Source: Paenibacillus sp. FSL H7-0357
GTDB taxonomy: Bacteria; Bacillota; Bacilli; Paenibacillales; Paenibacillaceae
Length of the DNA: 64,000 bases
Assembly: GCF_000758525.1 (NCBI RefSeq)
Contig: NZ_CP009241.1
Span: 2,790,001 to 2,854,000 of the forward strand
Reading direction: 5' to 3'
The position numbers and the translations under genes are program-made. Positions 23,750-32,165 of this stretch are shown here, piece after piece (within the stretch, counting starts at the first letter, position 1; every line of letters begins with the position of its first letter). The notes beneath the pieces were generated by a model. The model was given only the letters and a program-made list of their open reading frames with translations, was not told where the DNA came from and made no database searches.

Positions 23750-24457
23750 ATGATTTTATCATCCATGCGGGATGTGGTGTTTGGTTACGGGAACGAGCCT
23801 GTGATTGACTCCCTGTCGCTTGATATTGAAGCCGGGCAGTTCATCGGGATTACCGGCCCGAACGGTGCGGCAAAGACCACGCTGCTGAAGCTGTTGCTGG
23901 GCCTGCTGCGTCCGTGGAGCGGAACAGTCACACTGAACCGGGAGATCACGGGAGGGGGCAAGCTTGCTGTCGGCTATGTTCCGCAGCAGGTGGCTTCCTT
24001 CAATGCCGGATTTCCCAGCAAGGTTATTGAACTGGTCCGTTCCGGCTGCTATGCCCGGCTTGGCTTGTTCGGCAGGTTTACGAAAAGTGAGGAAGAAATT
24101 GTCGAGCGCAGCCTGAGACAGGTGGAGATGTGGGACTACCGTGCCCGCCGGATCGGGGAATTGTCCGGCGGGCAGAAGCAGCGGGTCTGCATCGCCCGTG
24201 CGCTCGCGGGACAGCCTCAGGTACTGGTGCTGGACGAACCGGCTACAGGCATGGACATCGCCAGCCGTACCGGCTTCTACAAGCTGATGCGACATTATGT
24301 CAGCCAGCACGGGCGCACCGTCATTATGGTCACGCACGGCCTGGAGGAGACAAGCGCTTATCTAGATACAGTGATCAGCCTGGAACGGAAGGAACAGGAG
24401 GGCTGGCAATGTTTGGTTACGAATTCATGCAGCGTGCATTTTGGGCCGGGGGCCTGA
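23750..24457 (+). CDS. znuC: Zinc ABC importer ATP-binding protein ZnuC
   Basis: A 235-residue ATPase for zinc import. Walker A is GPNGAAKTT, with Ala replacing the usual second Gly; the rest is standard: VGYVPQQVASFNAGFP Q-loop, LSGGQKQR signature, LVLDEPATGMD Walker B, and VTHG switch His. ATG 23750 with GAAAGGA 8 bases upstream is taken as start, because the longer frame from 23702 would run through a Zur box. It overlaps the permease gene by 49 bases. Confidence 0.92.
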   Translation: MILSSMRDVVFGYGNEPVIDSLSLDIEAGQFIGITGPNGAAKTTLLKLLLGLLRPWSGTVTLNREITGGGKLAVGYVPQQVASFNAGFPSKVIELVRSGCYARLGLFGRFTKSEEEIVERSLRQVEMWDYRARRIGELSGGQKQRVCIARALAGQPQVLVLDEPATGMDIASRTGFYKLMRHYVSQHGRTVIMVTHGLEETSAYLDTVISLERKEQEGWQCLVTNSCSVHFGPGA

Positions 24458-25257
24458 TCGGGATCATCGGGCCGCTGCTCGGCGTATATCTGATGCTCCG
24501 CCGTCAGGTGCTGATGGCCGATACCCTCTCCCATGTGTCGCTCGCGGGTGTGGCGCTGGGCTCAGTGCTGCAGCTGAATCCCGCACTCAGCGGCTTCGCG
24601 GTGGCTGTCATCGGCGGTATCGTCATCGAGCAGCTACGCCGTTCTTACCGTACATACAGCGAGCTCCCGGTTGCCATTATTATGACCTCAGGGTTAGCGC
24701 TGGCAGTTGTGCTGATGAGCCTGCAGCAGAATCTGAGCAAGAGCTTCAGCTCGTATCTGTTCGGCTCGATCGTAGCTGTGAGTGATACCCAGCTTAGACT
24801 GATTGCTATCGTCACAGCGGCAGGCCTGCTGTACTTCGTCCTGCTGCGGCGGCCGCTCTACAGCCTGACCTTTGATGAAGAGACGGCCAGCATCGGCGGC
24901 GTGCAAACGGGCCTGTTATCCTTTTCGTTCGCTGTGCTCACCGGGATGACCGTTGCGGCAGCGATGCCGGTGGTAGGGGTATTGCTGGTGTCCGCACTTA
25001 TTGTGCTGCCAGCCTCGCTTGCGCTGCGTATCGCTTCCGGCTTCACCGCTGCGGTTCTGATTTCCATCGGCGTGGGCCTCACCGGTGTTTTTAGCGGCCT
25101 GGCAACATCCTATTATATCAATACGCCTCCCGGAGGCACGATTGCCCTCATTCTGCTGTTGTTCCTGCTGACCGCCATCGCAGTGCAGAAGCTGAGCAGG
25201 CGGCGGAACCGCCGTAACACACATAAATCCTTAAGCAAATTCCATAAACCCATATAA
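24409..25257 (+). CDS. znuB: Zinc ABC importer permease ZnuB
   Basis: A 282-residue permease of the metal ABC-3 family with about eight to nine helices. Typical segments are GPLLGVYLMLRRQVLMADTL followed by SHVSLAGVALG, the ASIGGVQ region, and MPVVGVLLVSALIVLPASLA. ATG 24409 has AGGAGGG six bases upstream and lies inside znuC, so translation is coupled. It forms the membrane pore of the importer with ZnuC and receives zinc from the lipoprotein ZnuA encoded 18 bases downstream. Confidence 0.92.
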   Translation: MFGYEFMQRAFWAGGLIGIIGPLLGVYLMLRRQVLMADTLSHVSLAGVALGSVLQLNPALSGFAVAVIGGIVIEQLRRSYRTYSELPVAIIMTSGLALAVVLMSLQQNLSKSFSSYLFGSIVAVSDTQLRLIAIVTAAGLLYFVLLRRPLYSLTFDEETASIGGVQTGLLSFSFAVLTGMTVAAAMPVVGVLLVSALIVLPASLALRIASGFTAAVLISIGVGLTGVFSGLATSYYINTPPGGTIALILLLFLLTAIAVQKLSRRRNRRNTHKSLSKFHKPI

Positions 25258-25275
25258 GAACAGGAGTTAACATTT

Positions 25276-26436
25276 ATGAAGTCTAAATTCAATATCCGCC
25301 ATCTTGCCGTCTTGTCCCTATCAACCCTGCTGATTGCCGCCGGTTGCGGCAAAAACAATAGCGCAGATCCTGCCGCTACTGCTGCTACTGCTTCTAATGC
25401 GCCTGCAGCCGAGACAACTGCCGTTCCGGCAGCAGACAAGCTGGACATTAAGGTCAGCTTCTACCCGATGTATGAATTCACCAAGAATGTTGCAGGCGAG
25501 CTTGCCGATGTCGAAGTCCTGGTTCCGGCCGGCATGGAGCCGCATGACTGGGAGCCGACGGCACAGGATATGGCCAAGATTACGGATGCCGATGTGCTCG
25601 TCTATAACGGAGCCGGTATGGAGGGCTGGGTCGAGCAAGTACTGGACAGTGCTTCGGGCAGCAAAATGGTCACCGTGGAAGCCAGCAAAGGGCTTGAAAT
25701 TAAGGAAGGCTCAGAGGAAGAAGCGGATGCTCACAGTCACGAACATGAGGAAGCCGGACATGGCGAGGAAGCCCATGATCACGAACGTGAGGAAGCCGGA
25801 CATGACGGGGAAGCCCATGATCACGAACATGAGGAAGCCGGACATGCTGAAGAAGCTCATGATCACGAAGAAGGTGAACATGCGGAGGAAGGCCATGCTC
25901 ATAATCACGGCGGTCTGGACCCCCATGTCTGGCTAGCTCCCGAACTTGCAATCAAGGAAGTGCGTACTATCGAAGCCGCGTTGTCCGCTGCTTCCCCAGC
26001 GAACTCAGCTGCCTTCAAAGCCAACACCGATGCCTATATTGCCAAACTGGAGGCGCTGCACCAAGAGTTTCAGGATGGACTCAAGGATACAAAACGCAAA
26101 GATTTTATTACTCAGCATGCTGCCTTTGGCTATTTGGCTGAGGCATACGGCCTGACACAGGTGCCGATTGCCGGCCTCTCTCCAGAACAGGAGCCATCCG
26201 CTGCCCAAATGGCCGGGATTGTTGAATTCGCCAAGGCCCATGACGTAAAAACGATCTTTTTCGAGACGCTGGTATCCTCCAGTGTTGCTGATACTATTGC
26301 CCAGGAAATTGGTGCCAAGGCCGCTGTCTTGAATCCGATCGAAGGGCTGACGGATGAGGACCGCAGCAATAACCTTGATTATATCGGCATCATGCGCCAG
26401 AACCTGGAAGCGCTGAAGACGGCACTTAACGAATAG
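25276..26436 (+). CDS. znuA: Zinc-binding lipoprotein ZnuA/AdcA
   Basis: A 386-residue solute-binding protein of the zinc/manganese cluster A-I family. A lipoprotein signal peptide ends at LIAAGC (Cys24). After a Thr/Ala-rich linker, the first domain has [15 protein letters not shown] and EPHDWEPT with a zinc-ligand His. A long His/Glu-rich loop (about residues 150-212) follows and leads to [12 protein letters not shown] with another His. The third ligand lies in [14 protein letters not shown]. The loop captures zinc. Third gene of the Zur-boxed znuCBA operon. Confidence 0.93.
   Translation: MKSKFNIRHLAVLSLSTLLIAAGCGKNNSADPAATAATASNAPAAETTAVPAADKLDIKVSFYPMYEFTKNVAGELADVEVLVPAGMEPHDWEPTAQDMAKITDADVLVYNGAGMEGWVEQVLDSASGSKMVTVEASKGLEIKEGSEEEADAHSHEHEEAGHGEEAHDHEREEAGHDGEAHDHEHEEAGHAEEAHDHEEGEHAEEGHAHNHGGLDPHVWLAPELAIKEVRTIEAALSAASPANSAAFKANTDAYIAKLEALHQEFQDGLKDTKRKDFITQHAAFGYLAEAYGLTQVPIAGLSPEQEPSAAQMAGIVEFAKAHDVKTIFFETLVSSSVADTIAQEIGAKAAVLNPIEGLTDEDRSNNLDYIGIMRQNLEALKTALNE
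25747..25872 (+). repeat. Tandem 42-bp repeats encoding the ZnuA His-rich loop
   Basis: Three consecutive 42-base units (25747-25788, 25789-25830, 25831-25872) encode [28 protein letters not shown] and [14 protein letters not shown]; a degenerate part copy follows to about 25915. The DNA similarity points to recent slippage or duplication. Confidence 0.85.
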
Positions 26437-26489
26437 AGCAGAATTCATCATTGGCAACTCATTCAAACTACGGAAGGCGGATAAATAAT

Positions 26490-26759
26490 ATGGCCAAGAA
26501 ATCAAAAGTAGTCAAAGAATTAAAACGGCAGGAATTGGTGGCTAAATACGCAGATAGACGGAGAGAGCTGAAGGCCAAAGGAGACTATATGGCCCTGCAG
26601 AAGCTGCCGCGTGATTCCTCCGCTACCCGGCAAAAGAACAGATGCGCTGTTTCCGGCAGACCCAGAGGGTATTTAAGCAAATTTAAAATTTCACGGATCG
26701 TCTTCCGGGATCTGGCGCTGAGGGGTCAAATCCCCGGCATAACCAAGTCCAGCTGGTAA
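26490..26759 (+). CDS. rpsN: Ribosomal protein S14, zinc-independent paralogue
   Basis: An 89-residue S14 of the small subunit. It reads [20 protein letters not shown] and ends with [20 protein letters not shown] then [14 protein letters not shown]. Zinc-binding S14 is about 61 residues with two CxxC pairs; this longer form keeps only one Cys there (CAVSG, and SRIVF in place of CRICF), so it is the zinc-free version (YhzA/RpsN2 type). GGAAGG precedes ATG 26490. It lies 53 bases after znuA with no terminator visible, so it is probably co-transcribed under Zur. Confidence 0.93.
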   Translation: MAKKSKVVKELKRQELVAKYADRRRELKAKGDYMALQKLPRDSSATRQKNRCAVSGRPRGYLSKFKISRIVFRDLALRGQIPGITKSSW

Positions 26760-26830
26760 AATCAGGTGTTGTGTTTCAGCTTTAAAGGAGCGGCTAATTC
26801 TCGACTTTACAGGGGATTGGCCGTTTTGCT

Positions 26831-27259
26831 GTGTTCATTATCTTTGCCTGGGTCTGTGGAGTGGATTATTATAGAAGAAAAGCAGGTTTGATTCCAGAAG
26901 AGCGGATCAGCAGAAAGGACGAAATATGGGGAGCGTTGTTCTCCAAAAGCCACCCCTGCCTGCGGGCCTCGATGCTGCCCAAACGGTACGGCTGGGGCGT
27001 GCACTTTAATGCTGAGGGCAAAATTGCCCTGTATGCCAAGGAATCACCTGAATATGATCACTTTACGTCACATGAGGATGCAGGCGTAAAGCTGCTGAAT
27101 GCGATGCGCAGCAAACGCAGCTTAGAAGGGAGGAAAAAGTTTGTACAAGACAATAGAAGAGATTACGCTGAATACCTGGCCTGCGGAGCAGAGCGTAATG
27201 CTGGAGGGCTGGGTGCTGCGTTCGGCAGCGGGCTACACGAAACGGGCGAATTCGGTTAA
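26831..27259 (+). pseudogene. Truncated DUF6157-like gene
   Basis: The middle of this frame, SHPCLRASMLPKRYGWGVHF and NAEGKIALYAKESPEYDHFT then LLNAMRSKRS, looks like the C-terminal half of DUF6157 proteins. The N-terminal half usual in that family is absent and the start (GTG 26831) has no good ribosome binding site. The frame also runs about 45 residues past the expected end, into the following acetyltransferase gene. I read it as the decayed 3' part of a gene. Function of the family is unknown. Confidence 0.5.
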
Positions 27260-27899
27260 TCCGCTCTACGGCCCGGAGGAACAGGATGCCGGACTTGGAA
27301 TGTTGCGGAAGATCCGGCTTGCAGAACAATATTATGAGGATGCAGGACTGAATCCCGTATTCAAAATCACTCCGTATGCCCGGCCTGCCGGTCTGGATAA
27401 GGAACTGGAGTCGCAGGGATATGGCCTCGTCGAGCCGTCATCCGTCCGTGTTCTTGACCTCCAGGACCTGCCTGAATTACGCAATGTCTATACGCTGCAG
27501 ATCCGCGGCGAGCTGACAGAGGAGTGGCTGAAGGTCTTCGCTGATTTAACCGGGTTGTCCTCCGGGAACCGGGAGACGCTGCGCCGAATGCTGACCGCTT
27601 CCTGTTTGAAGCAAGGTTACGCTCTCTTGCTCAGGGATGGTCTTCCGGCTGCCTGCGGGCTTGGGGTAATCCAGCATGGGTACATAGGGCTGTATGATAT
27701 CGTCACAGCCCCGGCTCACCGCAGACAAGGGATGGCGGAGCAATTGATTCTTGGACTGCTCCACTGGTCCAGGTCCGAGGGCGCCTCAGCCTCTTTTTTG
27801 CAGGTGGTACAGGCGAATAAGGGCGCTTCGGCCCTATATGACAAGCTGGGCTACAAGGAGATTTATCAATATTGGTACAGGGTCAAAATCCGGGAATAG
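27141..27899 (+). CDS. GNAT-family N-acetyltransferase
   Basis: A 252-residue acetyltransferase. The N-terminal half starts with EEITLNTWPAEQSVMLEGWV and has SVNPLYGPEE, typical of two-domain GNAT proteins. The C-terminal half holds the acetyl-CoA site: YDIVTAPAHRRQGMAEQLIL (R/QxxGxA), then QVVQANKGASALYDKLGYKE. TTG 27141 lies 7 bases after GGGAGG. It is followed after 14 bases by a methyltransferase gene, so both are probably one operon. Substrate unknown. Confidence 0.86.
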   Translation: MYKTIEEITLNTWPAEQSVMLEGWVLRSAAGYTKRANSVNPLYGPEEQDAGLGMLRKIRLAEQYYEDAGLNPVFKITPYARPAGLDKELESQGYGLVEPSSVRVLDLQDLPELRNVYTLQIRGELTEEWLKVFADLTGLSSGNRETLRRMLTASCLKQGYALLLRDGLPAACGLGVIQHGYIGLYDIVTAPAHRRQGMAEQLILGLLHWSRSEGASASFLQVVQANKGASALYDKLGYKEIYQYWYRVKIRE

Positions 27900-27913
27900 A
27901 GGAGGCGAAGCAT

Positions 27914-28540
27914 GTGTCACAATACTGGAGCGACAGATTTGCCCGAGAAGGTATGATTTGGGGAGAACAGCCCAGCGGATCGGCGCTGCGGGCTAAAGCG
28001 TGGTTCCTTGAGCAGGGGATCAAGTCCGTCTTGGTTCCGGGTGCGGGCTATGGCCGCAATACGAAGGTGTTCTCGTCTCAGTTTGACACTTACGGCATAG
28101 AGCTGAGCAGTGCCGCACTGAAGCTTGCTGTGGAATGGGACAGCAGCACACGGTTTATCGAAGGATCGGCACTGGAGCCTCAGCTGGAGCACCAGGTGGA
28201 TGCTGTCTACTGTTACGATGTGCTTCACTTGTTTCTTGCCGGTGAGCGGTACCGCCTGATTGATGCGGCTCTTGCGCAGCTGCGGCCCGGTGGCCTGCTC
28301 TACTTCACCAGCTTCTCTGATGAAGATCCGAACTATGGCTGCGGAAGAAGGCTGGAGCCGGGGACCTATGAGTATAAGGAAGGGAAATATGCCCACTTTT
28401 TTAGCGATGCCGATTTGCGGGAGCATTTTGCCGGAACAGAGATTGTTGAGACCGGCACATTTACGGATTCGCTGCACAGTCCGCAGGGCGGAAGCCATGA
28501 ATACATACTTAGAACTATTCTCGCATGCAAAAGAGGATAG
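27914..28540 (+). CDS. Class I SAM-dependent methyltransferase (TehB-like)
   Basis: A 208-residue methyltransferase. The N-terminus SQYWSDRFAREGMIWGEQPS is typical of the TehB/thiopurine-type group. The SAM loop is VLVPGAGYGRNTKVF, GIELS gives the acidic residue after strand 2, and YCYDVLHLFL and LRPGGLLYFTSFSDEDPNYG follow. GTG 27914 has GAGGAGG about 9 bases upstream. Likely co-transcribed with the acetyltransferase. It may methylate a small molecule; the substrate is not evident. Confidence 0.85.
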   Translation: MSQYWSDRFAREGMIWGEQPSGSALRAKAWFLEQGIKSVLVPGAGYGRNTKVFSSQFDTYGIELSSAALKLAVEWDSSTRFIEGSALEPQLEHQVDAVYCYDVLHLFLAGERYRLIDAALAQLRPGGLLYFTSFSDEDPNYGCGRRLEPGTYEYKEGKYAHFFSDADLREHFAGTEIVETGTFTDSLHSPQGGSHEYILRTILACKRG

Positions 28541-28614
28541 GACCCTGGCAGTAAGACGCTTTTTTTTGTAGTCCGCGCAACCGGATTTCAGCTTGCCGGC
28601 CACGCGGTTCAGAC

Positions 28615-29421
28615 CTAAACGAATTTCCCTTGAGTCGGGACAGACAGCTCCTTGAATGTCTTGCATAAATGAGCCAATGCAGGCGACAGCTCTGGAACAG
28701 CCATGGGCAGGCCATGGCCGGCAAGCAAGACTTGCGGATCGAGAAGTGCGAGCTTGCGCACAGACTTCTCCGCCTCCACCCAGTCTAACGTGAAATAAGC
28801 CGGAGGACCGTGCAGTTCCTTGTGCTGCGTAATTACCGCAAATGCCGATTCCTGCTTCACTGTAATTATAGCGTCTCCTGCTATAAGCACCCTGTCTTCG
28901 GGACGGAAAAGAGAGATATGCCCCGGGCTGGGCCCCGGCGTATGCACCCATGTCCATCCTTTGGCCCCGGGAACACTTCCGTCTTCCGGCAGCGGATGCA
29001 CAGCTGCGCCGAGATCAATGCCACGGTGCGGATAAAGCGGGGCTGCTACGGCCATCAGACCGCCGCCAACGGATGGATCAGCCGGAGGATAATCCTCTTT
29101 TCCGGTGAGATAAGGCAGCTCCAGGGGGTGGGCATACACCGGAGTTCCTTTCCATTCTTCCAGCAGCTCCTTCAGGTTGCCGACATGATCAAAATGCCCG
29201 TGCGTCAGCACAATCGCCTGCGGCGGTTTGCCAAACTGCTCCCTGGCCGTGTGCATAATGCTCCCTGCGAAGTTTCCAAGTCCTGTGTCGACCAGAATCC
29301 AATCTGATCCGGGCCGGCCAATAAAAGCTGCGTTCGCAAATAAGGTCCGAAGACCCAACACTCCGGCTGCCACTTCCCATGTTTCGGTAAAACCGGCAGT
29401 CAGTATACCGTTCCATTCCAT
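28615..29421 (-). CDS. Metallo-beta-lactamase fold hydrolase
   Basis: A 268-residue hydrolase. The metal motif THGHFDH lies near residue 75, with GPSPGHISLF (third His), IAGDAII (bridging Asp) and a final His in LAGHGLP. This arrangement suits hydrolysis of thioesters, lactones or similar bonds with two metal ions in the cytoplasm. A GGAGGAA site precedes ATG 29421. The 3' end faces the methyltransferase gene. Substrate not identifiable. Confidence 0.9.
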   Translation of the reverse strand: MEWNGILTAGFTETWEVAAGVLGLRTLFANAAFIGRPGSDWILVDTGLGNFAGSIMHTAREQFGKPPQAIVLTHGHFDHVGNLKELLEEWKGTPVYAHPLELPYLTGKEDYPPADPSVGGGLMAVAAPLYPHRGIDLGAAVHPLPEDGSVPGAKGWTWVHTPGPSPGHISLFRPEDRVLIAGDAIITVKQESAFAVITQHKELHGPPAYFTLDWVEAEKSVRKLALLDPQVLLAGHGLPMAVPELSPALAHLCKTFKELSVPTQGKFV

Positions 29422-29635
29422 CCGCGTTCCTCCTGTTTGTTACTAGCTCAAGTGAGTTCACCTTGTAGTATGGCCTTTTTCATAAAATAAAAAGCATAGC
29501 TGCTCAAAGCAGTCCCGAGCCGGAGGAAACGTCAAATGGCCCTTCTCGCAATGAAGAAGGACCTTGTGTGTTTGTTTGTTAAGAAGATGTACTTAGGACA
29601 AGCCGTTTGCTGGATGAACCTGCGGTTTAATCGGG

Positions 29636-30220
29636 TTAATGCAGCTCACAATCAGCGAACAGGATATGCCGCGGGATACGGAAGAAATTCTCTGCTTTCT
29701 CCTGTAGTGCGAGGGTTGGGAGATGGCTCTGATGCAGCCATTTGCGGAAGGTGCCGGGATGGACACCGATCCATATGCTGACATCGGTGACGGAGAAATC
29801 GTAAACCATGCACAGACCCGTAAGAATGACATTGCTGCGGGGTGAGCCCGCAAGTGTTCTTTTCATAAACCGTGAAGGTGTCGGCTGGCAGACTATCGGA
29901 CTTTGCCGTACAAGTGCCTCGTTGAACAGGATGTGGGACGGATAGCCAAGCAGGCGGCAGACCTTGTCCAGATTGGTTCTGGAGGGGATGCGCCCCTCGT
30001 ACACCCAGGCGCTTACACTGCGCGAGGAGACGGAGAGCTCTTCCGCAAGCCGGGACAGCTTAATGTCCTTGGCCATCAGGATGGCAAGCAGCACACGGTT
30101 GCGGATTTGACTGCGTTTAGGCCGGCGAAATCTTTTGACCCGTACACCTTGTCCAAGATATTTACGGTTGATCAGAGACCAGGCCTGGATTTTGTGAGAT
30201 TCTGGTTGATTCTTAGGCAT
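29636..30220 (-). CDS. Protein with two helix-turn-helix repeats
   Basis: A 194-residue basic protein. Residues about 44-102 form a Cro/CI-type HTH (KLSRLAEELSVSSRSVSAWV, then IPSRTNLDKVCRLLGYPSHI). A second, similar unit follows at about 143-190 (VTDVSIWIGVHPGTFRKWLH, then LPTLALQEKAENFFRIPRHI). Both units end in a P-x-x-I-L-F-x(2)-A/D-like motif, which suggests an internal duplication. GGAGG lies a few bases before ATG 30220. Probably a transcription regulator binding a long or bent site; targets unknown. It stands alone between convergent and divergent neighbours. Confidence 0.75.
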   Translation of the reverse strand: MPKNQPESHKIQAWSLINRKYLGQGVRVKRFRRPKRSQIRNRVLLAILMAKDIKLSRLAEELSVSSRSVSAWVYEGRIPSRTNLDKVCRLLGYPSHILFNEALVRQSPIVCQPTPSRFMKRTLAGSPRSNVILTGLCMVYDFSVTDVSIWIGVHPGTFRKWLHQSHLPTLALQEKAENFFRIPRHILFADCELH

Positions 30221-30385
30221 ACTTCCTCCGAATTTTTAAGGTTATACTACAATACTTTCTGAAGTGCTGCAATGGTTAATGCTGTAATTAACTTACATAC
30301 ATGCTTAAGTTTCTTTCAGAAGTGATGGTGTTATGATATATTTTTAATAATCATTTTACAAATTTAATCGTTGGGAGCGAAATAG

Positions 30386-30673
30386 ATGATTAAGCATATT
30401 GTGTTTTTTAAATTGAAAGACCGGTCCCCGGAGAAAGTCGAAGCCACAGTTCAGGTCCTACGGAACATGGAAGGCAAAATTCCGCAGCTGCTCTCCATCG
30501 AGGTTGGTGCCGATCTGATTCATTCCGAGCGTTCCTTTGATATTGCACTTGTAACAGTGGTAGCATCCATGGAAGATTTGCAGGCTTACCAGGTTCACCC
30601 GGCCCATAAGGAAGTTATTTCCCATATCAATGAGGTCAAGGAGCTTTCGATTGCAGTAGATTACGAAATCTAA
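30386..30673 (+). CDS. Dabb (stress-responsive alpha/beta barrel) domain protein
   Basis: A 95-residue protein matching the ferredoxin-like Dabb family: MIKHIVFFKLKDRSPEKVEA at the start, IEVGADLIHSERSFDIALVT in the middle, and YQVHPAHKEVISHI with the conserved HPxH near the end. Members dimerise to a barrel and are often stress-induced; enzymatic roles are known for few. GGGAGCG precedes ATG 30386. Monocistronic by appearance. Confidence 0.87.
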   Translation: MIKHIVFFKLKDRSPEKVEATVQVLRNMEGKIPQLLSIEVGADLIHSERSFDIALVTVVASMEDLQAYQVHPAHKEVISHINEVKELSIAVDYEI

Positions 30674-30726
30674 AGCAGGATGTCTGTGGCAGGAAAACCC
30701 ATTAAATACCGAAAGCGGTGACGTAA

Positions 30727-30837
30727 ATGCGTGAGCTTGAGTATCCGATGGAAGCCTTAACGTATCTGATCGTATTTTTGGCAGCCTGCTTTATTATGCT
30801 GTTCTGGCTGAAGCGCCGCGGCAAACGCGGAAAGTAG
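30727..30837 (+). CDS. Tiny single-helix membrane protein (36 aa)
   Basis: ATG 30727 opens a 36-codon frame: MRELEYPMEALTYLIVFLAA, then CFIMLFWL and a basic tail KRRGKRGK. One membrane helix with a positive C-terminus is clear. A weak GGTGA lies 5 bases upstream. It occupies the gap between the Dabb and HepT-like genes. Composition supports a real small protein, but no family is recognised. Confidence 0.5.
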   Translation: MRELEYPMEALTYLIVFLAACFIMLFWLKRRGKRGK

Positions 30838-30886
30838 CAGCCATTACTTTCGTTCTACTTAAACCACCAGAGTTGGAGGGTCAGCT

Positions 30887-31321
30887 GTGTATTATGTCAA
30901 CCGAAAGCAAATCGAAATGATACTTGGCCAAATCCCCGATATCAGAGCCGGTCTTCAACATGCAGCATCTGCATGGGATGGCAGCATTATCACAGGACTC
31001 GTGCAGGAACGATGCCTGCATTTGGCGATAGAGGTTGTGACTGATGTCGGCAGCTACCTGATCGACGGGTTCATCATGCGTGATGCCGGCAGCTATGAAG
31101 ATATTATCTCCATTATCCATGAAGAAAAAGTCCTCGGTGACAGCGGAATCTACGAGGTGCTTATCCAGCTCGTATCACTGCGCAAACCGCTGGTGCAGGA
31201 TTATTATACCTGGGAGCGCAGCACGCTGCATCCGTTAACCCATGTACTTCCGCAGGTGCTGGAGCAGTTCGCGGAGGAAGTGCGCAGGTATCTGGACCAG
31301 GAACTGGGTACCGGACAATAA
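30887..31321 (+). CDS. HepT-like/DUF86 protein (YutE type)
   Basis: A 144-residue all-helical protein of the DUF86 family. It contains LHLAIEVVTDVGSYLIDGFI and MRDAGSYEDIISIIHEEKVL, then LVSLRKPLVQDYYTWE. Classical HepT toxins have an RNase motif Rx4-6H and are paired with a MNT nucleotidyltransferase antitoxin. Here no MNT gene is adjacent and the motif is not clear, so this is more like the solitary YutE proteins of Bacillus. GTG 30887 lies 7 bases after GGAGG. Role unknown. Confidence 0.78.
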   Translation: MYYVNRKQIEMILGQIPDIRAGLQHAASAWDGSIITGLVQERCLHLAIEVVTDVGSYLIDGFIMRDAGSYEDIISIIHEEKVLGDSGIYEVLIQLVSLRKPLVQDYYTWERSTLHPLTHVLPQVLEQFAEEVRRYLDQELGTGQ

Positions 31322-31402
31322 CTGGGGAAATGCCTGAACTAAGCCAGTGCTGCACAACTATTATACACGGCGAGAGCCGTGAAAGAGAGGAGGTCCTTGC
31401 GG

Positions 31403-32065
31403 ATGAAAAAGGGGCAGGAAAGCGGATCTACACGACGTTTGATTATGACACTCCTGAAGAAGAAAGGCCCGCTGACGATCGGTGCGCTGGCGGAGGAACT
31501 GGGAATTACCGAAATGGGCGTACGGCGTCATGTACTGCAGCTGGAGCAGGAATCGCTGGCCAAGACCAAGGTCGTCCGCCAGGCCATGGGCCGTCCTCTG
31601 CATGTCTATTCACTGACTGAGCGGGCTGAAGACCATTTTCCCAAAAGCTATCATAACCTGGCGCTTGAATTGCTGCGGGAGCTGGATCACGGCAGCGGCC
31701 TGGAGGCCGTCAATGTGCTGTTCGAAGGCCGGCGTCGGCGGATGCTGGCCCAGTACGCTCCGATGATGGAGAACTGCAATCTGGAGGAGCGGGTTGCAGA
31801 GCTGTCTTCCATCCAGAATGCCGGAGGTTATATGGCTGAATGGAATAAGGAAGAGGACGGCTCCTATATTATGCGCGAATATAATTGTCCGATCCGCCAG
31901 GTAGCGACCCAATACCGGAAGGCTTGCCAATGTGAGCATCAGTTGTTCGAGGAACTCCTTGGTGCCAAAGTTACGCGCAGTGAATGTATGGCGGAGGGCG
32001 GCCAGTGCTGCCGGTACGATATTACGCCGAGAGAAAAAGACAAAACTTCTGAAATGACCTCCTAA
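31403..32065 (+). CDS. SufR-like DeoR/ArsR-type regulator with Fe-S ligands
   Basis: A 220-residue regulator. Residues 10-70 form a winged helix (RRLIMTLLKKKGPLTIGALA, EELGITEMGVRRHVLQLEQE). The C-terminal part carries Cys residues spaced as in SufR-type cluster-binding repressors: YNCPI, then KACQCEH, then SECMAEGGQCCRYDI. Such proteins sense iron-sulfur status and control suf genes. No suf operon lies in the window; the IscA-like gene at 35842 is nearest. GGAGG precedes ATG 31403 by 9 bases; the frame is open further upstream without support. Confidence 0.8.
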   Translation: MKKGQESGSTRRLIMTLLKKKGPLTIGALAEELGITEMGVRRHVLQLEQESLAKTKVVRQAMGRPLHVYSLTERAEDHFPKSYHNLALELLRELDHGSGLEAVNVLFEGRRRRMLAQYAPMMENCNLEERVAELSSIQNAGGYMAEWNKEEDGSYIMREYNCPIRQVATQYRKACQCEHQLFEELLGAKVTRSECMAEGGQCCRYDITPREKDKTSEMTS

Positions 32066-32165
32066 TCAGTCACAGGACAAAACATCCATGCTTATGATAT
32101 ACCAGAACTAGGCGATTGCCCGGGTGGCCGGGCAGAGGCACTTGAATCCAAAGGAGAGATTGAGG

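Noticed and set aside
25730..25915. CRISPR-like periodic repeats
   Set aside because: The repeats are contiguous, in frame and encode the His-rich loop of ZnuA; there are no spacers.
27917..28957. 346-codon minus-strand frame
   Set aside because: It overlaps the methyltransferase gene and the 3' part of the MBL hydrolase gene, both well supported; the product is Arg/Cys-rich without domains.
30887..31321. HepT toxin of a HepT/MNT toxin-antitoxin pair
   Set aside because: No nucleotidyltransferase antitoxin gene is adjacent and the RNase motif is not evident, so a solitary YutE-like protein is more likely.
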